A stretch of 64,000 nucleotides of DNA from Aquila chrysaetos chrysaetos (taxonomy: Eukaryota; Chordata; Aves; Accipitriformes; Accipitridae): the NCBI RefSeq assembly GCF_900496995.4, contig NC_044012.1, positions 22,172,759 through 22,236,758 of the forward strand, given 5' to 3'. The notes below the pieces were generated by a model. That model made no database searches. It had not been told where the DNA came from and was given only the letters and a program-made list of their open reading frames with translations. Made by a program: the position numbers and the translations under genes. Shown here piece after piece: positions 12,701 to 23,338 of this stretch; the stretch's first letter is position 1; the number at the start of each line of letters is the position of its first letter.

Positions 12701-15700
12701 TGATTATATGACAGTTCCTCTTCTCTTATTCTCCTTTGAAAAGCAGTAAGTTACAAGCTCCAGCGGGCAAAGTATCACCACTGGCATTTGAATTAGCACC
12801 CACGGAAACTAAAGCAACTGCTTGTCTCAGCTGTTATTTCAGGCTCTTTGCAAACTCAGGCTAACGTTAATTACTGTCCCAGTGATACCAACCTTAACTG
12901 CCCAGTATGCCAAACTCGGATGTCAGTTTTGCTGCATAACCAATCCTAAATTCTTCACTGAATTCCTTGCAGCAGACAACTTGCAAAGAAAAGATCTTTG
13001 TAGCGTGAAGTAACATAGTAAGTCAAGCAAGGAAAGCTCCCTGCTGAAACCATATCATAAAGGCTGGAAAATAAGGCCCATTAAAAGAGAGGAGAAACTG
13101 AAGATGCTTCACATGAGAAGGGGCACCCCTTCTCCTGCCTCCCTCATCTACCAATTCACAGGAGGCTTTGAAATAAGTCACTTGGCTCCAGGTTTATTTT
13201 GCACAGGGCCATCTGCCTTGATCTTCTGCCCCTTTCCTCCCCCTCAGGAGTCACCTTAAAAGTATACTTGAAATAGCTTCCATGTGCTACAAAACATCTA
13301 ACAGGACCAGACTGAATTTTAAAAGAGTTAATTTCAGTAATGCAATAACTCATCATCCTGTCATATTTCATATTAATCAATGAGCATTAATTCAGCCTTC
13401 ACTGAGCATCAGTAATGAATTTTGCAAACCTTACAGACTGAACTTCTATTGCCTGAAAATACTGTATCGCTACAATGAAAAGAGCAAGAAGACAGAACAG
13501 AATAAGCTGCGCTATATTTTTATATGCATCTTGCTTCCTTCTTCCTTTAAGATAATCTATTAATAAGCCTGAAGGACACACAAATGTACATATTCCTGTC
13601 TGTTGTTTATTTGCCAGTCAGTTCCACAATGGTTTCCAATTAGGCAGAGACTGTCAAACCACAATGCAAGGACAGCTGGGAACACAGGGGGGGCACGAGA
13701 ACACCCACACTGTACAACCAGAGCCCTAAAACAGAAATGTGTAAATCAGAAGCAGCAAGAGTAACTAATTGGAAATGTTGCCCAGCAGAAAAATTAGCAT
13801 TTCCTATTTATAAAGCAGTGTCAATAAACAAAGAGACATGTCAGCTGTTTATTTACTTTGGGACAGGCCAATCATGTGGCACATTCCCAAATGACTGCAA
13901 GACAATAGGAAACTGCTCATTTTTCAAGAAGGGGCTACATGGCATTTCAGCCACTAACAGCTCACATGGTCCTCTTCGTTAGGGCTTAGCCGCAACTCAG
14001 CTCTGTGAATCAGGAGTGACTTCGCTGAAGTCAGACTTACCCTGGGGAAGAACAGATTCAAAGCAAGAGAATTATACAAACCAACTCCACAACAAGAGGA
14101 CTCTCCAACCCTGACAACGGGTTTGTACCTGCATCCCAGTTCACCATATTATCCACAATCCCTAGGGATCCTGGAGCATGTAGAGGTTGTTCAAAGGTAG
14201 CACTTGTAAGCCTTCCACAACTAAAACACAGATATTCTGCATGCAAGCAACTGCAAGCCCAACACAGGTGGCTTTACAGAACCATTTCCCAAAGCCTGCC
14301 TCTTTGCTAAGGGGTTTTCAAGGTGCTGTGAACCTCCTGACCGCACTATTGTTGTGCTTCTAGCTAAGCTACAGCACTCTGGTACTTCGCTGACTCACAC
14401 TCCATCAAGTACGAGACAAAATGTTCGATTTGTACAAAATTCTGATTCTGCTGTATAAATCCCCCCGTGCTCCTCGCTGAGCAGCATGCATCCCTCCCCT
14501 GATACCCTGCACAACACCTTGCAAGGAGCACAAAACCCAGTTCAGCAGAAATCGCTGGAGTGTCACTGAAGCTGTGCGGAGGACCTCTCGCTGGCAGAGC
14601 TCCCTACTCCATACAGTCACCAGTTCAAGGGCAAGACAAGGGACAAAGTATCAGACATCAGTGCTGTCTGGGGTTCTCTCACCCTACTTCTATTTGTGGT
14701 GATGTTCATGTGTTGCTCTGCTGCCTCTCTAAACTGGAGGAGCAGCACTTTGCCCTTCACGGGCACCAATTTACCTCTTCCACCCTCAAAATGAACACTA
14801 ATTAATACTAATAAATCACATTTTAAAGGTACCAGTGTACTCTGCAAAGCCTACCTCAGTGAGATTAAGCTCTTATGTCACTTGGGTAGTTTGGAGAACT
14901 GCCCTAGGCCAACATAATTTTCACCCTAAATATTAATGATGTTAAATAATTTCTCAGTCCGTCCAAAGGAACAGATTATTTCACAAGCATGGGGAGCTAG
15001 GGACCACAGGGCATTTCCTCTTTAGTTTTCTATATCCGTAATGTTTGAGGATAGGACAAAGTGTTAAACTAAAACTAAGCCGCAAATGGAAGATGAGAAA
15101 ACAGCTGTGCCCAAAGAGATCTTGCACCTCTGGCCTGCTGCAGAAACATCAGCTGGCTCAGAGCTATCCCCTAACCGTGCTCTCTAACAAAGTGATGCAA
15201 AGAACAGTGCTAAGAGGTAGCAGGATGCTGGTGGAGTCAGCCTGCCTTTGTTTCCTTGCAATGCTTCCTCCCTTCCATGCCACATACTAAATCCTTCTGT
15301 ATTAACAAGCCTCCAGATAACAGTATTGACCCATCACATCACGGCACTGAGAATCAGACTTGCTAGGGCCACAGCACTGATGTTCAAACCTCCAAGCAAA
15401 AGCACTGCATATTTGGCATGGAATAGGTGCCAGTAACACACATGAACACACAGCCACACCACAGGCTCTGGGGTAACGTGTCTGCCTGCAGATTGTACCT
15501 GCCCATTTATTCCTATACATGCTCTTTCAGGCAGACATCTCAAAGATATCTGCAGCACACCAACCTCCTGCTGAGTTAAGGCCATCTAGGCTCAGCGTGT
15601 CTGCGCTGGGCTGGCTCCCTCCCACATGCACAGCACTCCCTCTCCTTAGACTCACAGCTGGATCGCAGGCAGGCAAAAATCCTCAGGGGCATCACAGCTG

Positions 15701-16608
15701 CAAGGCTTGAAAACAGAGTATGAAAAAACATCATCTTTGCTCCAGTCCAGGGTGAGGCAGGGAAGTGGCTGCCAGATGGGAAAGAGAAAAGCTCTCCAGA
15801 TCTATTTGTTCCACTAGTATTTTCCATAATAATTAAACCCCTACCATTGAGTAGAGATGGCTAAACATCTTAACAACACCCCTCCTTGCCATTTTCCTAC
15901 TGTTCCATGTGCATCTTCCCTCGCAAACGGTCAAGAAAGCACAGGGAGAGAAAGCACAGCCTATCAGTCCCTGCTGCAGCAGCAGCTAACAGCACCACGC
16001 AATGCCAAGACGTGACTAGCTGCAGACTGCCTAACCACAGCCTGGAGCAGACCTCACAGCAGGGTGTGGGCTATAACCAGTGTGCAAAAAAAGCAACAAC
16101 TTTGAACATAATGTTCCACTGCCTCACTACTGTGTTCAACGTGATATACATTAAGGTGACTCCAGTTTTCAAAGGTGGTGGTCTTCACTCTGATCAGGCT
16201 CGCTTTGGGTCCTCCCAATAAGAGGTCACTTTTAAACTGACTTTTGTATTTATAATTGGTGGAGTAAACCCATAATTATGCAGCAATGGACAGATACCAA
16301 AACCCAACACCTCGAGAGGCTGCCCGACCACAGACAGTAGACTCTCTCATCCCTGAGGCCAACAGACATTACATTAAGTGTTCCAGCACTGAAGGATAAA
16401 AACCAGTCTGAAACATGCAAGAGCCTCCAGCCCATGAGAGCATAATCTTCACCATGGGGAAAGAGTTTCCCCCAGTTCTAGATCCAGTGTAACCCCACTG
16501 AAACAAGGACAGTTCCTCAAAACACACCCCAGATGCCCTGTTCTGAATCCAACCCTGCAGGTTCAGCTTCCACCAAAGGCACCAACCTCTCGGGACCTTC
16601 AGTCTCAC
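9721..16608 (-). other. HYDIN: HYDIN intron with degraded CR1
   Basis: This 6.9-kb intron lies between exons D and E, with donor G|GTGAGA and acceptor ccctgcag. A degraded CR1 sits at about 10.28-10.59 kb. I see no other gene, RNA or named repeat. Open frames of 125-130 codons on the plus strand near 10.6 and 12.1 kb look like chance frames without family resemblance. Confidence 0.85.
10280..10590 (-). mobile_element. Old CR1-like LINE fragment
   Basis: Read on the plus strand, this has the order of phrases seen in reversed CR1 3' regions: a segment on paired lines ending in GGTTATCTGATCCA, then CAGCAGCCTATTCCAG, then a stretch resembling the 'cttctagtgtctaatct' region. Divergence is high, so the subfamily and edges are uncertain. 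It lies inside a HYDIN intron in the same orientation as the gene. Confidence 0.5.
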
Positions 16609-16743
16609 CTTGTTCTCTTCAGGGGTGAAAAGGATGCGGAAAGTTGAAGGCATGCCAGGTGCTACCTTACGGCACACATCACTGGGGCTGATCAACTTGA
16701 AGTAAGGTGAGCTCTCCAAGACAACTTTCACCAGCCGAGGAAC
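16609..16743 (-). CDS. HYDIN: HYDIN coding exon D (core of first ASH domain)
   Basis: This 135-nt, phase 0-0 exon encodes residues 118-162. It starts VPRLVKVVLESSPYFKLISP and ends STFRILFTPEENK. This is the centre of the first ASH/MSP-like domain: the P-x-F-K strand is followed by the V-A-P-G-M turn and the F-R-I-L-F-T-P-E strand, a diagnostic pattern of the ASH fold. The acceptor is preceded by ttatgtctttcctgcag and the donor is AAG|GTGAGA. The frame continues beyond the donor into non-conserved residues, which is why the exon is ended there. Exons C, D and E join without a frame change into one continuous domain. Confidence 0.95.
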
Positions 16744-19700
16744 CTGCAGGAAAGACATAAAACTACGATTTTGCCACTCAGCTGGAAACATGAGGAAAAA
16801 AGACTTGGCCATGCCCTGGTGACATCCTTCCTTAACCACCTTTCCAAAGCACTTTTAGCTCTTGAGGTACATGCCCATAATGCACAAGGATGGACTTGAA
16901 TCCATTCTGCCTGGGCCAAATAGCTCTAGGCCAGAGGCAGTAGGAGCAATGCCCTGCTGTGAGGGCATCACCAAGCAGTATGCAGATACATCGCCTGAAA
17001 CAAGTCATCCCCATCTTCAACAAGCCCAAAGAATCTGCTTGCTTCTGCTAGCGTACATCCATGTGGTAATGCCTCTAGAGGAAGAGCATATTATCTGAAG
17101 GCAAAACAATATTTGTTATACTGGGGCAAGGAAGAAATTCACTTCTAACATACTTGGTTTGAGTGGGGCAGTCATGCTGCAATGCTACAGTTGCGCAGAC
17201 CAGCAAGAGAAGGAGACCGCAGACATTGTGGCCTTACTGGGAATAAAAGCAAACCTGAAGAGCAAAAAGGAGGAACATCGGAAGACAAAGAGACAACCCT
17301 AAAAACAATGAGATGGCTAAGAGAATTTAAAGGAGGCTATAAAGAAGCAAGGGAGAAACACGGTACTCTGCAAGGAAAGGCTGATGCAGAAGATGAGCGC
17401 AGTCAACTTGCTAAAATGATGGAAAGCCTGATGACCCCTCAGGCTATGCCTATCAATTATGGGCTTCGAATGCATTTTTCTGCCTTGAGATACATAACCA
17501 GCACTGACTTACAGTGTGGTTTCATTATTAAAAACCAATCTCAGCTCCCTGGAGGCTCTTGATGCCTGGTGACTGCCTTGATGCAGCTGCCAGTGCAGGC
17601 AAGTCAGATCTCTGGGTATTCTTCCCCATACCCAGAAGTCCCTGCAGGCACCCTGCTGCAAGTTTCTACTCTCTGGGATACCACAAGCACAGAGACAGCA
17701 AACAGGCTTTTTCTAGCACACAGATACCAACCCCTGAGTAGCAAATCTCATCTCAGAAAGTCTAAAACAGGCAATTTTGACTGACAGGCAGCTTCACTGA
17801 TAAACAACGACCCCACATGAGGCTTGGGAAAAATGGAGGTTCATTCTGCACTACCCACCCGAGCCTGATAACCCATAGCCAAGGCAGTCCTGAACTCTCC
17901 AAACACCCTTTGCTCCCAGCAATGCCCTGAGGCAGCAAGTTCCAGGAGCCAGCTTCACACTGCAGACAAATGTTTTGGTCACCAAGTCCCTTGGGAGATG
18001 AGCACACATGGCTAAGATCTTCAGCAAAAGCCACCCAGAACATCTCTAAGGGTGGTGAGGAGCAGCTTGAATAGAAAACCAACTTTACAACACACAGGTA
18101 AGACCAGTAAGTATGTAGCAAAGCACTTGCTTATTTGGATCATTACAGAGCCTCTATTTGGAATATACTTTGCTGTTAGTTGGATTTTTATGCAGCAGAC
18201 AACCTCAGGCTACCATGCAGTTTAAATCAGTATGATTCAGAGGAAGCTTGGAAACTAGTGAGAAAACTTTTAGATGGAGCACAACGTTGCTTTTCTCCAG
18301 GACATTACCAAAAGCCAACAAAATTAGAGTATAATAACCTCTCTTGGGATTATAATCTCTAACTTTGTGTACTTAAATATGCCAAGGGTTTTCCTTAGAG
18401 CTGATCTTACTTTCACACCAGTGCTGTCCAATGGTTGAGGTCTTACTAGCTTCAAAACTAATTCAATTTGGAAAAAATCAGCAGTTCACACATTGCCTCC
18501 CCTTAACAGGGCATACAAATCCCAAGGTGCAGCTGTACAAGTTTATTATTTTTTACTGGGAATGGCAGAAATGTTGATGCAGATGTTCTTTTCCACTTGA
18601 GGATGCATGAATAGAGCAAATTAACTGTTTGCCTGTTGGCTGGTACTTGGCAAAGACAAATATTTTGAAGTGCTGCATGGATAAAGGAGCAGCTGAAGCC
18701 AAAAGACTTAGTGGGAATGTGGGAATGAAGCAGAGCCATTGGAAAAGAGAAACTGAGGCACATTTTAATCAGGAAAGAGGATACCTACAGCAAAGAGTGC
18801 CCAGAATCAGTGTGGACCACACAAATGGTATCCCTTGGGCATGGGCATCCACGCTGCATCTTTCCAATATTCCTAAGCTAAATGCCAGACCAGGAATGGC
18901 ACAGTACTCTCCAGGAATAACTGAGGGACCACACCTGCATCCTTCCTTGCCAAAGGGTCTTCCATTTTCAACCATGTCCCTGTCAGAACCTGTTATCTGA
19001 GGATACATTTTCACTTCTCTTGCTGTTCCTCCACCTGCAATATGCCAAGAGCCTTTTTTTGTCTACTTTGTTTCCTCCAAGAGGTAGATCTGGAGAGGGG
19101 GGATTAATTCACCTGCTCTCATGTACACTTCCATCTTCCCATCCTGCCGTCCTGTCATGTATACATCTTACTCTTCATTACAGAACAGTATCTTTAATTA
19201 CACGTTTCTTTTTCTGACCTTTCTCTGCTTCCAGTACGCTTATTGTTACGTGTCAAGAGAAACACTTGCGTGTACAATGTTCTCTCCTGGAGAACTTTCT
19301 ATCTCAGTTCCTTTCCTCCCTCCTGTCTTTTCCCACCAGCTTGCTCTTGGCACATGTCTCATTCGAGCAAATGTTTCCCCAGCTGAAATTCAAAAGGTCT
19401 CAATTTTCCTCTTTACAGTGGAACAAAATTGCTGACATTTTTCAACTTTTCCCTTCTCAACTTTCTTGGGAAATCTCAAAATGATGACAATATTTTCAAG
19501 TAAAGGTGGAGACCTTCAAGAGCACATTACTCTGGATGTGCTGTGGTTCTCCAAAGGGAAAGCAAAGACCCACTTAGTCTTAGAAAAACCTGAACAGAAC
19601 TGAATTAAGCTTAGCAGAAGCCTAAAGTGGCACCTAAAGGCCTCCCACTACTTCTGCTAAATCAGTCTGTTTCCACTGCTGTTTCAAAACATCTTTCCTG

Positions 19701-20166
19701 GAGTGCTAATGCCACTAAACATAACTTATTCCAGCATAAAGTAGAGAATATTCATCCCCTGTCCTTTGACAGGGAGCTGCACGGAGGCAGCTAAACAGGC
19801 TGTGAGGGGCAGAGATGCCCTGCCAGAAACCAAGACTAACCGAGCAGCCAGCGGGACATGGTGCACACTCTCAAGGTAAAGCATGAGAGCACATAAGAAC
19901 TGTACAGCCCTCATATTCCCATCAATCCAGGGCTTTCAAGGGGAAGGATGCCAACTAGAAAAGCTCCTTTGGGTTAGATACCACCAACAGATGGCCAAAA
20001 TCAGGGGGAGAAGCCCCAGTATGGGAAGATTTCCATCATCCTGCAAAATAAAGGTGGTGAAATTTTATTCTTGGATGTGCTGTGGTGCAACAGGTAACTT
20101 GCTACTCTGTATACCACTGCTCTCCTCTTCCAGCACAGTGTTAAACCTCCATATGCGAGCACTTAC
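16744..20166 (-). other. HYDIN: HYDIN intron
   Basis: This 3.4-kb intron separates exons C and D; its donor is AAG|GTAAGT and its acceptor is tttcctgcag. A 126-codon plus-strand frame at 17182-17562 is the longest open frame and is discussed as a finding. It is not called as a gene because no family is recognised. Nothing else was identified. Confidence 0.85.
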
Positions 20167-20286
20167 CTTATCATTGTTCCTCAGAATCAGTGGCACTTCG
20201 TAGACCTCGCAGGGGACGTAGCTCTGAAATACCACCTCTGATGGGAAAGGCTGAAACAAGCTCTGTTCCAGGTCAACTGCTGAGAA
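20167..20286 (-). CDS. HYDIN: HYDIN coding exon C (start of first ASH domain)
   Basis: This 120-nt, phase 0-0 exon encodes residues 78-117. It begins FSAVDLEQSLFQPFPSEVVF and ends EVYEVPLILRNNDK. The P-S-E-V-V-F strand and the E-V-P-L-x-L-R-N strand ending in an N-N-D turn open the first ASH domain. The acceptor follows a tract ending cttgcctctgcag and the donor is AAG|GTAAGT, both close to consensus. The upstream exon ends in H-Q-K and joins in frame, as in other vertebrate HYDIN proteins. Confidence 0.95.
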
Positions 20287-21927
20287 CTGCAGAGGCAAGA
20301 CAGAGCAATGAGAAGTTCAGCTGCTGGGAGAAAGATTCATGAATGAGAATCCTACATTGATCTCCACTGAAGTACAGTCTCCTGATGAGTATGTCTGCCC
20401 AGCTCGCAGTAGGGAAACAGTAGCTCACCCACCTGTGTTCTGAGCTGATCAAAAGTTTCTGGACCAGGCTAAGAAGCTCTTTTGGTGGGTGTTTCTCCAG
20501 GTTTCCTTCTCCAAAATGCAAGGCAGCACTTACCTCCAGCAGAGCCCTGTGTTAATGTGGTCACGCAGCTCTAGAGCACTTACTGAGCTATGAGCACTCA
20601 TGGAACAAGTGAAACCCAAGAATTTACATGATACTCCATGGGAAACAATTTTGGGATGATCTTTACTCTGAGACAGAGTCTCACACATCCCCAAATATCT
20701 CTTTTGATATAGAGCCTAGAAATCACTAAGAAGAGAACAGTACCAGAGGAAGTAAGGCCAAAAAGAAAGTAACACAGTAGCTAGAGAAAAGACAAATGAG
20801 GTGAATACTGGGTGATGATAAGGTTCAGCTCTTTTCTCAGCATTACTGGGCAACTTGAGTAAGACTGGACTTGGTATCTCCTTTTTCCATGAGCTTTAAA
20901 TGGATTCTTTAATGTATTCTATTATTGCTGTTTTATTTAATACCACTGCAGAAGCATGTCTGAAAATATACACAAATAGCAAATGCTTACAGAGCAGAGG
21001 CATTACTTGGAGAAAATTCCTCCCTGCTTTGCCTCCCCTCTTCCAGCTGCACTGTTCCCACTCAAAAGACACAGGCAAGCCTCCTGCTTCTCCACAGAAG
21101 TCACAGTCATGCTGAAGCTAGTAGCTGCAGCACACTGCCAGTTATTCATGCACTCATCTGATGCGTTCCCAACCTCCTGCACTGTCTAGGGCAATCCTTA
21201 ACCAATTTGTTACAGGTCTCTTGCTGCTTCCCCTCAACAGCCTACCTCAGCAATCTACCCATTTGGACTGTGTGTTATACTGAGCAGTCCTGTAAGAAAA
21301 GCAGCCTTAAACATACATCTAAGTAAACATTGATCCAGATAAAACACATCCACTCCCCTCTGCCCAGGGCAAATCTCCTGTATATCTGGCAGCCTGCAAA
21401 ATCTAACACCCAGTAAGGGTCCCACATGTTGTTCCAACCCAAAGCATTAAATGCAATTAGCTTTGTTAAATCTTGAGTAATTACCATAGGCCCTTAGCCT
21501 TCAAAGGCCAATGCTGCCACCGTTCAGGGAGTCCTATGACCCCAAGCATTTGACAGTGACTACACCAAGCAAGAAGTGGCTATTTCAGCAGTAGAGTGGA
21601 AAATGGTAAGCTTGTGCCCTTGTGTCTTGCCACAGCCTTCCCCTAGCATCGTGCTGTAGTGATGGTAGCTAAACTCCATCAAACCCCAGCAACTTCAGCA
21701 AAGGTTATTTATATCAGCTTAGCACAGATCAGGACTTCAACATCTCACCAGGGAATAATGTTTTACTTTTCCCCCAGTAGGAGGGACTCCACCACACCAG
21801 CAGTTTGAAAGGACAACAGGACCTAGTCACCAAGGTATTTAGATAAGCTGGAGGCAAGCCTGTCACAAGCACGCACCCTCTTCAAATGTCACATCAAACA
21901 GCAAGGAAAAAGGCATGAAAAGGCTAC
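20287..21927 (-). other. HYDIN: HYDIN intron
   Basis: This 1.6-kb intron separates exons B and C; its donor is AAG|GTAGCC, weaker than the other donors. No repeat family, RNA gene or coding segment was recognised inside. Confidence 0.85.
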
Positions 21928-22053
21928 CTTTTGATGGGAGGTTTCACTCATGTCTAGAAGCTGGATAATCTGGGGCCGCCTCATCTCCCGAGTGCTGGCC
22001 AGCCTCTGCTCCGTGGTAAGCGACATCTCCTTCAGGAAGGCAGAGGGAGTCAG
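21928..22053 (-). CDS. HYDIN: HYDIN coding exon B (N-terminal leader)
   Basis: This 126-nt, phase 0-0 exon encodes residues 36-77. It starts LTPSAFLKEMSLTTEQRLA and ends RRPQIIQLLDMSETSHQK. This conserved segment precedes the first ASH domain and is characteristic of HYDIN. It is probably helical and carries no membrane segment or signal peptide. The acceptor is ttctgtgttttag and the donor is AAG|GTAGCC. Flanking exons join in frame on both sides. No lesion is seen. Confidence 0.95.
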
Positions 22054-23213
22054 CTAAAACACAGAACACCAACAAGAGCTACAGAAATGCCTTTGTTCAG
22101 AAAGGCTTTTCTTGTTCAAGTGCCACTGATGAATAATTTGTGATCACAGCCACTAGGATACTCCTGGAAGTCCCATAAATTACCTGCTGAAATATTTAAC
22201 ATCAGTAAATTAATGATATAGAGCAGAACACACATGCTCTAACCAAGTGGCTCTGTCCCATTAGCTTCTTCATGATTTGATGTGACATGTTTGGGGATTT
22301 CTGCTCTTCGGGCATTTGTTTCCTCTTTAGTTTTGCTGGATTGAGCCAGTGACCTTTGAAGAGAGTGGGGAGGAGTTATCAGAAATCCCCTAACTCCATC
22401 CTTGCACAACGCTCATAACCAACACGCGTGTGGAGTCGTCACTGCTGGGTGAACCAGAGGAAAGCAGAAAAGCAGCCTTGTGACAAGGCTGAGGTGGAGA
22501 GGACTGGGTCCAAGTTTTAGTTATCTCTTTTTAATGAACACTTTTTTCCCTCTCTGTTCTAGCCCCACAGACCCCTCCACAGAAGTATACAGAGATACCT
22601 CCTTGGCAGAGCCTCAGCACTAGGTCATCTCCAGTCAAGTGAGCTCCAGGCAGCAAAGGGGATGTTTGCGGACAGGAAGGAAGAATTGCCCTAACTCCAT
22701 TGCTGTTTGCAGGACTGGATCTGTGCTCCACACAGGATATGAGATACAGTAACTGTTTTGGAACCTGTTCTAGCTGGGACCAGCTATGTCTCTTAAGTCT
22801 TCAGGCAGAGTTTGAGCAACCCACCACATGCCCAGCTACCTGGAGGGCAGGTATGGTCAGAGCAGCACTGGCAAGTATGAGTACATGAGAGAAGATATTA
22901 CTGCCCACACAAAGGATGGAAACAAGCACACGCTTATGCTTCAGCTATTCCAGTGCAATGCCCAGTACATTCATTTAACTTGGCTCCAGTGGCACATCCA
23001 GGCAAGACTCTGGACTTGCCCTGAAGCAGCACACAGTCCATCCCCCACTGCACCATGACAGCCACCTCCAGCAGAAGCATGGCAGCAAAGAGATGGGGAG
23101 GTGGTGTCTAGCTTCACAGTGCTGCCAGACAACAGGAGGGCAGGCAGAGGCAGGACATGGGGAGAGTTTCCAGCCTCAACACAGCTCCTACCTGGCCCAC
23201 AGCAAGTACTTAC
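22054..23213 (-). other. HYDIN: HYDIN intron
   Basis: This 1.16-kb intron separates exons A and B; its donor is ACT|GTAAGT and its acceptor is gtgttttag. Nothing else is identifiable inside it. Confidence 0.85.
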
Positions 23214-23338
23214 AGTTACAGACTCCTCTGTCTCACTGACTAGCTTCAGATTACGAGGTATTACTGCTTTGCTCTGGAATCCATCAGCCATTTTGGAGGA
23301 CCCCATGGACCGGTGCATCTTGCCAGTGGCCAGCTCAC
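23214..23338 (-). CDS. HYDIN: HYDIN exon A, first recognisable coding exon with probable start
   Basis: HYDIN is a giant structural protein of the axonemal central-pair apparatus (C2 projection). Its loss in mammals causes ciliary dyskinesia and hydrocephalus. This 125-nt exon encodes the start of the protein. The conserved part reads IPRNLKLVSETEESVT and runs straight into exon B. The acceptor follows ttgcttcttccag and the donor is ACT|GTAAGT. Three in-frame ATGs exist: codon 1 at 23318-23316 (A at -3), codon 5, and codon 10, which has the best start context (A at -3, G at +4). I number from codon 1. The 20 exon bases upstream of codon 1 are open in the same frame, so coding from a further 5' exon cannot be excluded. 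Identification as HYDIN is firm; the exact start is not. Confidence 0.9.
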
